The notes: a model not told the origin generated them from the sequence alone. A DNA stretch of 64,000 bases from an uncultured Prolixibacteraceae bacterium (GCA_937915865.1 CALGIG010000082.1:1-64000); one strand, 5' to 3'; positions 35,939 to 46,142 are shown, counted from the stretch's first letter. Translations and numbers: made by a program.

Positions 35939-36481
35939 ATGCGCATTTTAAGAGAAGACAGTATTTGTTTGGTGATCGATATTCAGGAGCGGTTGGTGCC
36001 AGCAATGGAAGAAAGTGAGGTATTTGTTGAAAACAGCAAAAAACTGATTCAGGGCTTGCAAATATTGGGATTACCACTGTTGGTTACCCAACAATATACC
36101 AAGGGCTTAGGCGAAACCATCGAGGATATTAAAATGTTAATTCCTGATTTTCAATACATCGAGAAAAAAGATTTTAGCTGCTTTGATGAACTCGCTTTTG
36201 CTGAGAAATTAGCTGGGTCAGGAAAGAAAACTGTAATAATCTGCGGAATTGAATCGCATGTTTGTGTGTTACAAACAGCCATCGACCTGAAAGCTTCCGG
36301 ATATATGCCGGTAGTGGTTATGGATTGTGTTTCATCGCGCTCCTTTGATAATGTTGATTTGGCAGCAGAACGATTCCGCTATGAAGGAGTCATGATGACT
36401 TCTTGCGAATCGGTTTTGTTTGAATTGACCCGTAGCGCCGGCGCTCCCGGATTCAAGGAAATTTCGAAATTGGTTAAATAG
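35939..36481 (+). CDS. Isochorismatase-like hydrolase
   Basis: 180-aa cysteine hydrolase of the isochorismatase/nicotinamidase superfamily, YcaC-like group. The triad is visible: D in LVIDIQERLVPAM (D14), K in IEKKDFSCF and C in GIESHVCVLQTA. It starts a few residues before the first strand with no signal peptide, so it is cytoplasmic. Its substrate is unknown; true isochorismatase activity is not implied. It ends at a strong hairpin shared with the converging esterase gene. Confidence 0.88.
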   Translation: MRILREDSICLVIDIQERLVPAMEESEVFVENSKKLIQGLQILGLPLLVTQQYTKGLGETIEDIKMLIPDFQYIEKKDFSCFDELAFAEKLAGSGKKTVIICGIESHVCVLQTAIDLKASGYMPVVVMDCVSSRSFDNVDLAAERFRYEGVMMTSCESVLFELTRSAGAPGFKEISKLVK

Positions 36482-36490
36482 ATGATCCAA

Positions 36491-36541
36491 AGTTATAGAA
36501 GGCGATGGAATACAATTGTTCTGCCACCGCCTTCTATAACT
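36491..36541. terminator. Shared strong hairpin terminator
   Basis: A perfect 14-bp stem (36491-36504 with 36528-36541) lies between stops at 36481 (+) and 36543 (-). Further inner pairing is possible with one mismatch. Confidence 0.8.
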
Positions 36542-36542
36542 G

Positions 36543-39134
36543 TTAGTTGTTTTTGGTTATCCCATTCACATAAAAATACCTGATGCGGCAAGCTGTTCCT
36601 TTGCTTTGGGTGTTCTTTTCAGGCAAAACCCTGATTTTCAATTGGTGTTTCCCTTCTTCCAATCCATAGCCTAAGGTATAGAACCAAGGTAAATGCAGTT
36701 GAGAACTCCATTGAGTAAATAAATCCTGTTTTTGCCAATTGCCTTTGTCAATGCGATATTCCACAATTCCTGCATCGAGCCCCGATGCTACAGCAATACC
36801 TATAGCATTTCCTTCGAAATTGAAGGTTAAGGTTTTCCCGGGATTTTCAGCTATTAGCATCGGAACTTTCACAAAATCGTCGCGTGTTCCGGTTTTGTCG
36901 TTCGGAATCCAGTTCTGATCAGTTTTCCAGTCTTTAGCCTGTTTTATTTCTACCGCCGGAATCAGTATTCCGTTGTCGTAGCAGGCTTTATTCAATTTAT
37001 CAGGAAGGGAATAGGCTGTTAGTTTATCGTCGTCGGCAACAAAACCACTCCAGCATGTTTCCAAAAAGGCTTTCATCGATTGAAAGTAAATATGTTGTCC
37101 GAATGGGGATGGATGCAAATTCTTAAAATCATTTCCCCATGTAAATTCCCCATTGTCGATTCGTTCAGTTACTTCTTTGGCCAGATTTATGGTAGAAATG
37201 CCATAATGAGCGGCTACTTTTTCGTGGTTCTGAATTTCAGGGGGAGTGATTCCTTTACGGAACTGGGCCATTTTATCAGGATCAACAAAGTGCATGATTA
37301 CAATATCCATTGCAGGATTCGATTCCCGGGCATGACGAACAATTCCTTCCATTCCCAGAATTTGTGTTTCAGGGCCAAAGCCATTTACTCTGTCGTTTAC
37401 TGCTGCTTCCTCAAACAATAGATCTACTTTGCCATTCTTCAGTACATCGCGTTCAAATCGGAAAGCGCCCGGAGTTGATCCCATTGACGGAATTCCGGCG
37501 GCAATGAAATCGAATTTTGTATCAGGGAATCGCTTTTGCAGGTAAATGCAAATACTGTCGCGCCAGCCTCCGTTAGCTGTAATTGAACCACCCAGGAAAG
37601 CTACCCGGCCCTTTTTCTCGCGTTCGAATACAATTTGGGCATTGTGAAGTTTATTCCGAAGCATGTGATAATTGCGGCTATCCAGTATTGGGTTAACCTC
37701 GGGATAACTGCTACGAATAAAATCGGCGCTTCCTTTTACGTTGTCAATCGGAAAATGATGACCTTGAAGTGATTGTTTGCCAACTGTATTGGGGTAAATC
37801 ATGGCTGGGCCGCCTAAGCGAATATATTTGTCAACAAGGATATAGGTGTTTTCGTTGGGCGGAACAATACTATCGTGCAACCCTATTTGAAAGAGTAAAG
37901 GGACTTTGGCTGTTGCCAGTTTCTCAAGATTGTCAATCGGGTTGTTCTTATAGTCTAAAGCTTCTTTCTCGGTTTTGAAATCGTAGGCTTTCATCAAAAG
38001 TTTCCAGGATTCAGGATCACCTTTACTGAAGCCTTTTCCTCCAGGCCAGCTTTTAAAGTCGCAAACCGGAGCTTCGGCATAAATGCAGGCAATACGTTCA
38101 GGATATTTTTTTGCAAAATTGAAAACATACAAACCACCACGGCTTACACCTTCGAGTGCCACTTTTTTGTTCAGGCCATATTGAGTCGTCAGGTAATTGT
38201 AGAAATTGTTCCAAATTTCTACACATCCTGGCGAACCCAGGAGCTCGTCGGTATTAATATAAACTATATGAAACCCTTTGCGGACGAGGATACTGTCCAT
38301 CTGGTAGTGCCAGTCGGGGAAACGGGCACGCCATACCCACGGATTGCCTGGCGCAGCTTTGTCTGGAACTACAATGCGGGCATTCCGACGATCGATCTGA
38401 AATTCGTATTTGGTAAACCCGTGCCATATTGTTGGTTTTCCCGGGTATTCAGCTTGAATTAAAGTACCCTCGTTTCCTGTTAGCGCTTTGTATATGGTTT
38501 GGGCCATTATACCAGCACCTTCAGTATTGGGATGAATATGGTCTGGAAAAAGTTCTGTTTTATTTGAAAGAGCTGTATGTAAGTCAATAACATGTAATTT
38601 TTCTTCTTTTGCCAGTTTTTCAACAATAGGAATTACACTATGGACAATAATTGAGTCATTAATTCCCCATTGAACAGCATAAGCTGGTACTGGTTTACAA
38701 ACAAATATTTGTGGATGTGATGTCAAGGCTTTTAACTCTTTTACCATCGCCTTATAATCGGTATAAAACTCACTGCCAAATTTCCAGTTCTGAGGTTTGG
38801 TATCGTTTGTGCCAAGTTTAATAATTACCACATCGGGCAAAAAATCTTTTGCCTGAGTGTATGCCTCCTCATTCCAGTAAGGCCGATCGCCTTTTTTCAA
38901 CATTGTTCGTCCACCAACTCCAAAATTGCGAACAATCCATTTATCGCCCAGCATTCGTTGAAGCTGAGCCGGATAAGAATTTAGCGGTCGGTTGTCGATT
39001 CCGGAACCATACGTAATACTGTTGCCAATGCAGGCCACTTTTACGGGGGCTGAGTCTTTGGAAAGATCGACAGGCTGGGCAAAGCCTGTGTTTATCAAAA
39101 GCAAAAAAGTTAGAATAAATGGAATAACCCTCAT
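36543..39134 (-). CDS. Three-domain esterase: SGNH, alpha/beta hydrolase, SGNH
   Basis: 863-aa secreted protein (signal peptide to about residue 19) containing three putative hydrolase modules in a row. The first is SGNH (about 30-215): S39 in GNSIT, FGVGGRT, LGTND and DHIHP. The second is an alpha/beta hydrolase (about 225-470): S331 in GVSRGG, HDSIVPP and GHHFP. The third is a second SGNH (about 505-700): S517 in GGSIT, AAVND, and H674 in NLHPSPFG. A beta-rich tail of about 110 residues may bind carbohydrate. The third module lacks the Asp of the usual DxxH, having K671 there. Placed 36 bases after the fucosidase gene, it likely removes acyl esters from a fucosylated glycan. Confidence 0.85.
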   Translation of the reverse strand: MRVIPFILTFLLLINTGFAQPVDLSKDSAPVKVACIGNSITYGSGIDNRPLNSYPAQLQRMLGDKWIVRNFGVGGRTMLKKGDRPYWNEEAYTQAKDFLPDVVIIKLGTNDTKPQNWKFGSEFYTDYKAMVKELKALTSHPQIFVCKPVPAYAVQWGINDSIIVHSVIPIVEKLAKEEKLHVIDLHTALSNKTELFPDHIHPNTEGAGIMAQTIYKALTGNEGTLIQAEYPGKPTIWHGFTKYEFQIDRRNARIVVPDKAAPGNPWVWRARFPDWHYQMDSILVRKGFHIVYINTDELLGSPGCVEIWNNFYNYLTTQYGLNKKVALEGVSRGGLYVFNFAKKYPERIACIYAEAPVCDFKSWPGGKGFSKGDPESWKLLMKAYDFKTEKEALDYKNNPIDNLEKLATAKVPLLFQIGLHDSIVPPNENTYILVDKYIRLGGPAMIYPNTVGKQSLQGHHFPIDNVKGSADFIRSSYPEVNPILDSRNYHMLRNKLHNAQIVFEREKKGRVAFLGGSITANGGWRDSICIYLQKRFPDTKFDFIAAGIPSMGSTPGAFRFERDVLKNGKVDLLFEEAAVNDRVNGFGPETQILGMEGIVRHARESNPAMDIVIMHFVDPDKMAQFRKGITPPEIQNHEKVAAHYGISTINLAKEVTERIDNGEFTWGNDFKNLHPSPFGQHIYFQSMKAFLETCWSGFVADDDKLTAYSLPDKLNKACYDNGILIPAVEIKQAKDWKTDQNWIPNDKTGTRDDFVKVPMLIAENPGKTLTFNFEGNAIGIAVASGLDAGIVEYRIDKGNWQKQDLFTQWSSQLHLPWFYTLGYGLEEGKHQLKIRVLPEKNTQSKGTACRIRYFYVNGITKNN

Positions 39135-39170
39135 TGCTTGTGTTTTTATGGATTGATTTTTTAGCTGGTT

Positions 39171-40571
39171 TTATTTTATTCCATCTTTTACTTTAAATAC
39201 CCAGGCATACTGGCATGGATTGCTGGCCGGAGTAATAACAGGTGGAATGATTGTAAGTATATTCCCTGATATAGAATGCTTTACTTTGCCATTAAGTCCC
39301 AACATTGAAACTTCGTTACAACGATTAATGCCGGGTACCTGGATGGGTTTGTCCTGCCATTTGGTTACGATCACGTACAAGTCGTTGCCTTTGGCGGTAT
39401 AGAAAACAGTAGTTTCCTTCTTAACAGTCGGAGCTTTGTTCCACGAATGGGTGCTGTAAATGCCTTCGCCGTTAACAGCCAGCCAGTCGCCTATATCTTT
39501 CAACCGTTGTTGCATAATTACCGGGATGCGTCCATCGGCAGTTGGGCCAATGTTCAGGAGCAAGTTACCGCCGCGTGCAACTTTATCAACAAGAATGTGT
39601 ACCAGCGATTCTGATGTTTCATAGTCTTTCAGGTTTTCGTTACGGTTGTAGCCAAACGAGCCTCCAATTCCACGGCATTCTTCCCATGGATGTTCAATCT
39701 TTTTACCCTGGGCATTTTGGTCGTGAACTAAATCATATTCAGTGGTGTAAATTCCACCATGTTTGCTGCGCGTTTCTTTTCCCCAGCGGTCGTTCACCAC
39801 TACGGTTTCTTTTACCGGCGATTCGTTGTAAAGCCAGGCTAAAAATTCGGTGCTTTTCCATTTTTCGCTTGGCTGATCCCATTCTCCGTCGGTCCAAACA
39901 ACATCAGGTTGATACCGTGTAACAAGGTCTTTCAACTGTGGAATCATGTGATCATCCACATATTTTGTCAAATCATCTTTATATAGCGGGTTATACCATT
40001 CGTAGAGTGAGTAGTAAAAACCCATGTGCAGTCCCTGGGCTTTCACGGCTTTGGTTAGGTCGCCGGCCAAATCGCGATGCGGACCAACATCAACTGCGTT
40101 CCAGTTCCACGATTGTTTAGAAGGCCATAGTGTAAAACCTTCGTGGTGTTTTGAGGTTAACACAATGTATTTTGCACCAGATTGTTTAAATACTTCAGCC
40201 CATTGATCAGGATTAAACATTTCGGCTTTAAAGTCTTTCACAAAATCCTGGTATTTTACTTTTTCGCCATAAGTTTTATTGTGGAAATCAGTGAAAGCTT
40301 TCGATGGTTTTCCATCAGGGTTTTGACGCGACCAGTACCATTCGGCATATTTTTCGTAAACATTTCCTTCGGTAGGGCCCCAAGCCGGGACAGAAAATAA
40401 TCCCCAATGGATAAATATGCCGAATTTGGCATCGGTAAACCATTGCGGAATTGGACGACTATCAATGGATTGCCAGTTGGGCTGATAGGATTGGGCCGTA
40501 GAAAAGAATGAGAAAAAACAAAATAGGATTACTAAAAATCCATTTGGAATAGAACGATGCTTTGGGTTCAT
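39171..40571 (-). CDS. GH29 alpha-L-fucosidase
   Basis: 466-aa secreted retaining fucosidase that removes terminal alpha-L-fucose. Signal peptide to about residue 26 (FFSTAQ). The family opening WFTDAKFGIFIHWGLFSVPAWGP (about 44-66), the KYIVLTSKHHEGFTLWPS block and the probable nucleophile D228 in VVWTDGEW are visible, with the C-terminal beta domain following. It has its own -7 box upstream and is followed after 36 bases by the multi-esterase, so the two likely form an operon linked to the SusCD pair just upstream. Confidence 0.95.
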   Translation of the reverse strand: MNPKHRSIPNGFLVILFCFFSFFSTAQSYQPNWQSIDSRPIPQWFTDAKFGIFIHWGLFSVPAWGPTEGNVYEKYAEWYWSRQNPDGKPSKAFTDFHNKTYGEKVKYQDFVKDFKAEMFNPDQWAEVFKQSGAKYIVLTSKHHEGFTLWPSKQSWNWNAVDVGPHRDLAGDLTKAVKAQGLHMGFYYSLYEWYNPLYKDDLTKYVDDHMIPQLKDLVTRYQPDVVWTDGEWDQPSEKWKSTEFLAWLYNESPVKETVVVNDRWGKETRSKHGGIYTTEYDLVHDQNAQGKKIEHPWEECRGIGGSFGYNRNENLKDYETSESLVHILVDKVARGGNLLLNIGPTADGRIPVIMQQRLKDIGDWLAVNGEGIYSTHSWNKAPTVKKETTVFYTAKGNDLYVIVTKWQDKPIQVPGINRCNEVSMLGLNGKVKHSISGNILTIIPPVITPASNPCQYAWVFKVKDGIK

Positions 40572-40613
40572 CAGAATTTAATTTAGTTGTTTCTTTTATT
40601 AGGTTTTATTCTT

Positions 40614-40621
40614 CAAAGATA
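40614..40621 (-). promoter_or_regulatory. -7 box of GH29 operon
   Basis: On the minus strand it reads TATCTTTG, a perfect TAnnTTTG match, 42 bases before the fucosidase ATG. No clear -33 element was seen. Confidence 0.55.
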
Positions 40622-40851
40622 GAAATATTCTGATGTGCTGATGTGTGCTGATGATACTTTTAGACATTTTAGGTTAATATGGCAAACTTAGATTATTTGT
40701 CGGATTAGATTTAATGTGGCTGATTTAACGGTCTTTCAATATATCTCCTTTTATAATAAAGGGTTATTTAGTTTATTCATTTATATTGATTAAGTCAGTT
40801 TTAAATTCTTCTGTAGAGATGAAAAATTACATTCGTAAGGGTATAAACAGA

Positions 40852-40888
40852 CAACCCCTCGTTTTGCTGTTGCGATAACGAGGGGTTG
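40852..40888 (-). terminator. Terminator of SusCD-2 operon
   Basis: A perfect 12-bp stem (40852-40863 with 40877-40888) with a 13-base loop, 23 bases after the SusD-2 stop. Confidence 0.85.
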
Positions 40889-40911
40889 ATGCGGGAATAT
40901 TCCTAAGAAGA

Positions 40912-42663
40912 CTATTGTTGATAACCTGGATTTTGTTCAATTAACTGATTGCTGGCCATTGCCTGCTCAGGTATCGGAAAACGATTTTGGTATGATTTAG
41001 ATTCTCCATCGGCAGGATGATCCCACCATGCCTGGGTTGTATACTTGTTCCAGCGTACCAAGTCGGTACGACGGCGGCCCTCACCAACAAATTCAATCAT
41101 CCATTCGTCGAGCATTCTCCATTCGTCGAGGTTTGCTGCGGTAACAGGATCGGGATCCGTGTCAGTAAAGTAGCGTTTACGCACATCATTGATAAGTTTG
41201 GCTGCACTTGCTTTGTCATTTGCTCGTAGTTTGCATTCGGCCAACATGTAGTATGCTTCAGCCAGGCGGAAAACCGGGATGTCGGGATTACCCCGAAGGC
41301 TTTTATCGGCGGCAGATGGAATAGGTGAAAACTTAGCCAGACGAACACCTGAATTTTCTTCGCCCCAACGTGCACCTTCTTTGCCATAGTCGGCTTCGGA
41401 GCCTTGCATCGGAATGATACGGGCTATCTGATCGACGATCACCAGAATATCGGTTGGTTTAAACTGGCGGTTACCTCCATGACATACTTTGCCGGTAACA
41501 GGATTGACCATTTTGCCAAAATAGAACATTCCGCGAAACTTGCCATTGCCTTCGTATGCGTTTAGTTGTTTACGCACATCTTTATCATTGAATTTAGCAA
41601 AGGGACTGCCCAGGCGATAGGTCTGTCCATCTCTGGCGTTTGCGCTGCCGGTCAGGTACGATTTGCCATCTTTGTCGAGCGAAGGAACAAGGCAATAGCC
41701 GTTCCAGAGGCTACCAATTTCACCATTATCCCAATATTCCTGCATGCCATAGTGATAAGAGCCTGGGCTTACGCTACGTTCACTGATAGCATATTGGCTT
41801 GGCACAGACCATATAATTTCAGTAGAACGGTCGTTGTTGAAGCCAAAAATATTTGTCCAGTCAGCTTCAAGTTTATAGGAACCATATTTCCCGTCAATAA
41901 TATCCTGGCATATAGCAGCACATTGGGCATACATATCTTTTTTAATGTACGATTCTGCATTAAAGTAAAGCCTTGCTTGCAACAGAGCAGCTGCAGCCTG
42001 GTTGATGGCCCCGGTTTCCTGTGCTCCCAGTATCGTTTTTTTCGGTAGCTTGGGCATTGCCTCAGTAAGTAGTTTGTCGATGAAGTTGAATGTTTCAACA
42101 TCGGTGGCTCGTGGCTGAATATCGCCTTGTGTGGATGTATAAAGCGGCACTCCGCCAAACATATCGAGGCCAAACCAGTAGAAAAAAGCCGACAATGTCT
42201 GAAGTTGCATCAATACAGCATCGCGGCTACCTTCGGGGAAACCCAGTTTATTGAAATCGACGTATTGATCGATGTCATCTTTTGCACTCCACGCTTGAGC
42301 TACGCCCATCGAAAACGCACGCCATGCGTCATATACTCCGGGAGTGGTAGGCGTATAGTCATGATAGTACATCCGCAAGTAGTTTCCTCCGTCGTACCAA
42401 TCGTTATAGCGTGATGGTACCAGCATTTCGTCAGTTGTGAATTCTTGAAGTTTTAGAAAATTAGACTGATCCTGGGCATCGGCCATACACCATGCCCAAT
42501 GGGTAAAGGCTCGGCCTTCGCGTTGATATACTTTCTGCTGAGTATCGAAAAATAATTCGGGTACCGATTGTGAATAATATTCTGGTTCCACCGAGCATGA
42601 CTGAAATATTACGGATAACGTGCAAACAGTTACGGTGGCGGCTAAAAGCTTATATATTTTCAT
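40912..42663 (-). CDS. SusD/RagB-family glycan-binding lipoprotein (SusD-2)
   Basis: 583-aa outer-membrane surface lipoprotein that captures glycan for its SusC partner. Lipobox FQSC with C23. TPR-rich SusD fold with family blocks DAWRAFSMGVAQAW, LQTLSAFFYWFGLDMFGGVPLYT, FRLAEAYYMLAECKLRAND, and the typical ending FPIPEQAMASNQLIEQNPGY. It lies 115 bases after SusC-2. A strong terminator separates it from the fucosidase. Confidence 0.95.
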   Translation of the reverse strand: MKIYKLLAATVTVCTLSVIFQSCSVEPEYYSQSVPELFFDTQQKVYQREGRAFTHWAWCMADAQDQSNFLKLQEFTTDEMLVPSRYNDWYDGGNYLRMYYHDYTPTTPGVYDAWRAFSMGVAQAWSAKDDIDQYVDFNKLGFPEGSRDAVLMQLQTLSAFFYWFGLDMFGGVPLYTSTQGDIQPRATDVETFNFIDKLLTEAMPKLPKKTILGAQETGAINQAAAALLQARLYFNAESYIKKDMYAQCAAICQDIIDGKYGSYKLEADWTNIFGFNNDRSTEIIWSVPSQYAISERSVSPGSYHYGMQEYWDNGEIGSLWNGYCLVPSLDKDGKSYLTGSANARDGQTYRLGSPFAKFNDKDVRKQLNAYEGNGKFRGMFYFGKMVNPVTGKVCHGGNRQFKPTDILVIVDQIARIIPMQGSEADYGKEGARWGEENSGVRLAKFSPIPSAADKSLRGNPDIPVFRLAEAYYMLAECKLRANDKASAAKLINDVRKRYFTDTDPDPVTAANLDEWRMLDEWMIEFVGEGRRRTDLVRWNKYTTQAWWDHPADGESKSYQNRFPIPEQAMASNQLIEQNPGYQQ

Positions 42664-42778
42664 ACATTTATTTTTTACTTTTTATTTTGGCCGTATGGAA
42701 CTCGCTAAATAAACATCCACTTGTGTGCGAAGTATTTACATGCTCGTTTCATATTCGTACTTTAAAATTGATTTGTGG

Positions 42779-45700
42779 TTAAAAATTGAGTTGTACGCCG
42801 AACGTAAAAGTACGGGTCTGAGGATAAATATCACCTTTCTTCTCAATACCAGCATCCCAACCGGTAATATTCACTTCTGGGTTCAGTCCGGGGTACTTGG
42901 TGAAAGTATAGAGGTTATTCCCGGTAAAATAAAGTCTGATATTATCCATGAGGTTCGTATATTTCTTCATGGGTAGAGTATATCCCAGAGAGAGGTTCTG
43001 AATTTTGAGGAATGTGGCATCATATAGGAAATAGTCGCAGGGAGAAGGACGCCCGGTGATCTGTCCGTTTTTGTTGATAGCGTCATAGAGCATATTCCCC
43101 TGAACCACGTTTCTCAATCCATATTCCAATTCAATGGCATTATAGATGTCATAATCGATCCAGCTGGTTAAAGTCATGTTGAAGTCCCATTTTTTGTAAC
43201 TGAGGTTATGAGTCCAACCGACAATAAGTTTAGGAATATAACTTTTCTGATAAACGCGGTCGTCAACCGATCCGTCGTCGGAGAAAATCACATTGTTATC
43301 TTTGTTGTATATCTGGAACCTTCCTTCGCTAATGCCAGCATATCGGTACATAAAATAGCTGCCTACTTTTACATGTTGCTCAATCCGGTGGGCATATTCA
43401 ACCCAGTTATTTATAGATGCTCCGTTGATATAGGTTTGGTCTCCCCAAAGCGAACCTATAGAGGTTGTATTGTGGCTTAGGTTGAGCGATGTGCTGTAAT
43501 GCCAGTTTGTTGAACGTACAACATCGCCGCCAATTTCAAATTCCCATCCTTTGTTTTCCATAGTACCGATATTTTTATACATACTCGATTGAGTGTTTGG
43601 CGGTTGCGGAACTTCCACACTATAAATCAATCCTTTGATTTTACGGCGATACAGATCGAACTTCCCGTACAAACGGTTTTTAAACAGAGAGTAGTCCAAT
43701 CCAATATTCCATTCGTGTTTTTCTTCCCATCCCAGGTCTTTATTTAGGTTTGTGGTGGCACCATAACTCATTGCCCAACTTCCATCGGGGAGTAGCCAAC
43801 GTGTATCAGAGCCATACATTCTGGCGGCATAGTCGGCAGAGAAACCTTCATTACCCGTCACTCCATAAGCTAAACGTAATTTGAGGTCGTTTACCCAACC
43901 GACATATTTAAGGAAATTTTCGTTTGAGATACGCCATCCTGCTGAAGCAGCCCAGAAAGTGCCCCAGCGGTTGTCAACAGCAAATTTGCTTGAGCCTTCA
44001 CGTCTAACAGAAGCAGTGGCCATATAAGTGTCTTTATACGAATAGTTAACGCGACCAAAATAGGCGAGCAGGCGTTGAGTGATGCCTTTGCCCGAACTCA
44101 TACTGGCAAGGCCTTCTGTTAACTTGGTGCCTTCGCCAAGATTCCAGAATTTAACAAGGTCATTCGTAAAGTTGCCGTTAGCTGCAGAGAAATTATCACT
44201 GTTTTGTTCGAAATAGCTGTACCCTGCTACTGCATTGATGGAATGGTTATCAAAATTATTAATGTATGATAAATATCCGTCGGTATTTATCAGTTCAGTT
44301 TTACTGAAATCCATTTCGGCCCAGCCTTTGCGTCCGGCCTTTATTTCTTCACGTGTAAACATAGAACGATAGTAATGCCGCTCCCATTGGCGGTTTTCGT
44401 AAGCTCCTGATTGGCGGTATGATAATCCTTTTATTGGCTTAATATTCAATTTTAGTTCTACATCCGGGCGAAACCATTTATCCATACCTTCGTCGGTAGT
44501 AAGAGCCGCCTCAGCAATATTATTCATTTCGGTACCGTCGCCTTGTGTTATTACATTCCAACCTGTCGTGCTGGTTGGGTCGTAAACGGATTGAGTCGGG
44601 TTTGCACGTAATACACCTTCGATAGATGGTTTATTCTGGTTGCGCAATGCCTGCCGATAGCTAAGGTGGCTACTAATATCCAGCCATCCGTCGAGTACTT
44701 TAAAATCGCTGTTGATACGTCCCGAATAATCCTTTCGGGTATCGCCGCGCAATACACCCCGGTCGTCATCATACATCAATGTTGCATAAATACGTGCAGC
44801 TTCGGATCCGCCTTGCAATGTAAACACGTGGCGGTTCGATGTAGGATTGTCGGTCATGGCTTCGTCCCACCAGTCAGTGTTGTAACCATCATTGTTCTTT
44901 GCTGCTCCATAAGTGGCCACATAGTCGGCTGCACTAAGCATGTTGGGCTTGCCAAACGATTTTTTAAACAGTACTTCGCTGGTTAGGCTCATTTTTAGTG
45001 CTCCTGATTTGGCTTGTTTGGTGGTGATAAGAATTACACCGCCGGTAGCTCTTGTGCCATAAATTGCGCCGGCAGAAGCATCTTTAAGCACATCGATTGA
45101 CTGAATGTCTTCTTGTACAAGAGTGCGAATATCGCCACCAGGCATACCGTCAATAACAATCAGCGGGGCACGTGAGGTATTGATTGAAGCCATACCTCGA
45201 AGCTGGAATGTATTGTCTGAATTGGGGCTTGCAGTTCCCGACATGACCAGTCCCCCTATTTTTCCCTGAAGTGCGGTAGAAATGGTAGACCCTCCAACCC
45301 CAAGAGGTAAATCTTTGACCGTTAGAGAAGAGATGGAGCTTGTTACCTGCTTCTTTTCCATGCTACCGTATCCTACGGCTACTACTTCTTCTAATCCGAT
45401 TGTTTCTTCCAGCATAGATACATTAATTGTTGTTCTTCCTGAAACTGGGATTTCCAGCGGTTTCATCCCCACAAATGAGAACTGGAGTGTGGCTTCTTCC
45501 GCAATGTTCGAGAGCGAATATGCTCCATCAGCATCGGTAATTGTACCTGTTGCTCTTCCTTTTATAACTACCGATACTCCAGGCAAAGGGGCTCCTGCCG
45601 AGTCGGTTACTTTACCTGAAACCGTTTTGCGTTGCTGCATTTCAAACCCGAGTGATTTGGATTGACCATCTTTTCTTTCGACAAGGATGAGCTTGTTTTC

Positions 45701-46036
45701 CATTTCTTTAAACGAGTATGGTGTAGTTTCGAGCGCAGCAGCAAGGATTTTGCCTACTGTTTTTTCTTCCATGTCGATCGAAATTGGTTGATTCACATCA
45801 ACTTCATCGTTGTTATAAAAAAAACGGTAGTTGCTGCTTTTTTCAATTTGTGAAAACAATTCCTGCAAGGTCGATTTTTTTAACTTGATGCTCATTGTGG
45901 TGTTTTGAGACCATACGGAAGCATTTATTTGCAGGGTAAAAAATAGAGTAAGTAAACAGATTAATCTCATAATCAATAAGTACTTTTTTAACCATCCACT
46001 TTTAAAAATGGACACGTCAATTCGGATTAATTTCAT
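42779..46036 (-). CDS. SusC-like TonB-dependent receptor with STN domain (SusC-2)
   Basis: 1085-aa outer-membrane transporter. N-terminal signal region, then an STN signalling domain (MSIKLKKSTLQELFSQIEKSSNYRFFYNNDEVDV, about 45-125) that contacts FecR, a carboxypeptidase-regulatory-like beta domain (TVSGKVTDSAGAPLPGVSVVIKG), the plug domain (IDVLKDASAGAIYGTRATGGVILITTK) and a 22-strand barrel ending FGVQLNF. The long N-terminus from 46036 is kept because such leaders are usual in this class. Substrate unknown; fucosylated glycan is inferred from neighbours. Confidence 0.95.
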   Translation of the reverse strand: MKLIRIDVSIFKSGWLKKYLLIMRLICLLTLFFTLQINASVWSQNTTMSIKLKKSTLQELFSQIEKSSNYRFFYNNDEVDVNQPISIDMEEKTVGKILAAALETTPYSFKEMENKLILVERKDGQSKSLGFEMQQRKTVSGKVTDSAGAPLPGVSVVIKGRATGTITDADGAYSLSNIAEEATLQFSFVGMKPLEIPVSGRTTINVSMLEETIGLEEVVAVGYGSMEKKQVTSSISSLTVKDLPLGVGGSTISTALQGKIGGLVMSGTASPNSDNTFQLRGMASINTSRAPLIVIDGMPGGDIRTLVQEDIQSIDVLKDASAGAIYGTRATGGVILITTKQAKSGALKMSLTSEVLFKKSFGKPNMLSAADYVATYGAAKNNDGYNTDWWDEAMTDNPTSNRHVFTLQGGSEAARIYATLMYDDDRGVLRGDTRKDYSGRINSDFKVLDGWLDISSHLSYRQALRNQNKPSIEGVLRANPTQSVYDPTSTTGWNVITQGDGTEMNNIAEAALTTDEGMDKWFRPDVELKLNIKPIKGLSYRQSGAYENRQWERHYYRSMFTREEIKAGRKGWAEMDFSKTELINTDGYLSYINNFDNHSINAVAGYSYFEQNSDNFSAANGNFTNDLVKFWNLGEGTKLTEGLASMSSGKGITQRLLAYFGRVNYSYKDTYMATASVRREGSSKFAVDNRWGTFWAASAGWRISNENFLKYVGWVNDLKLRLAYGVTGNEGFSADYAARMYGSDTRWLLPDGSWAMSYGATTNLNKDLGWEEKHEWNIGLDYSLFKNRLYGKFDLYRRKIKGLIYSVEVPQPPNTQSSMYKNIGTMENKGWEFEIGGDVVRSTNWHYSTSLNLSHNTTSIGSLWGDQTYINGASINNWVEYAHRIEQHVKVGSYFMYRYAGISEGRFQIYNKDNNVIFSDDGSVDDRVYQKSYIPKLIVGWTHNLSYKKWDFNMTLTSWIDYDIYNAIELEYGLRNVVQGNMLYDAINKNGQITGRPSPCDYFLYDATFLKIQNLSLGYTLPMKKYTNLMDNIRLYFTGNNLYTFTKYPGLNPEVNITGWDAGIEKKGDIYPQTRTFTFGVQLNF

Positions 46037-46078
46037 AAATTTGAGTGCTTTAAAAGTTAAACTTTAGTTTAATTATCA

Positions 46079-46107
46079 GGAGGGAAGTGTTGGTAGCACT
46101 TCCTTCT
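46079..46107 (-). promoter_or_regulatory. Hairpin between FecR-2 and SusC-2
   Basis: An 11-bp stem with G-T pairs (46079-46089 with 46097-46107) and a 7-base loop lies 35 bases after the FecR stop. No T-run follows on the minus strand, so it is not a plain terminator. A similar hairpin is at 54933-54961. Confidence 0.6.
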
Positions 46108-46142
46108 TTCGTTTTTTGATATGTTTTACATACGTTTGATTG

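Larger units (their letters stand above)
40572..40911. other. 340-base intergenic region between SusD-2 and GH29
   Basis: It holds the GH29 -7 box near its left end and the SusD-2 terminator near its right end. The AT-rich middle (about 40640-40845) shows no ORF, RNA or strong repeat. Confidence 0.7.
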
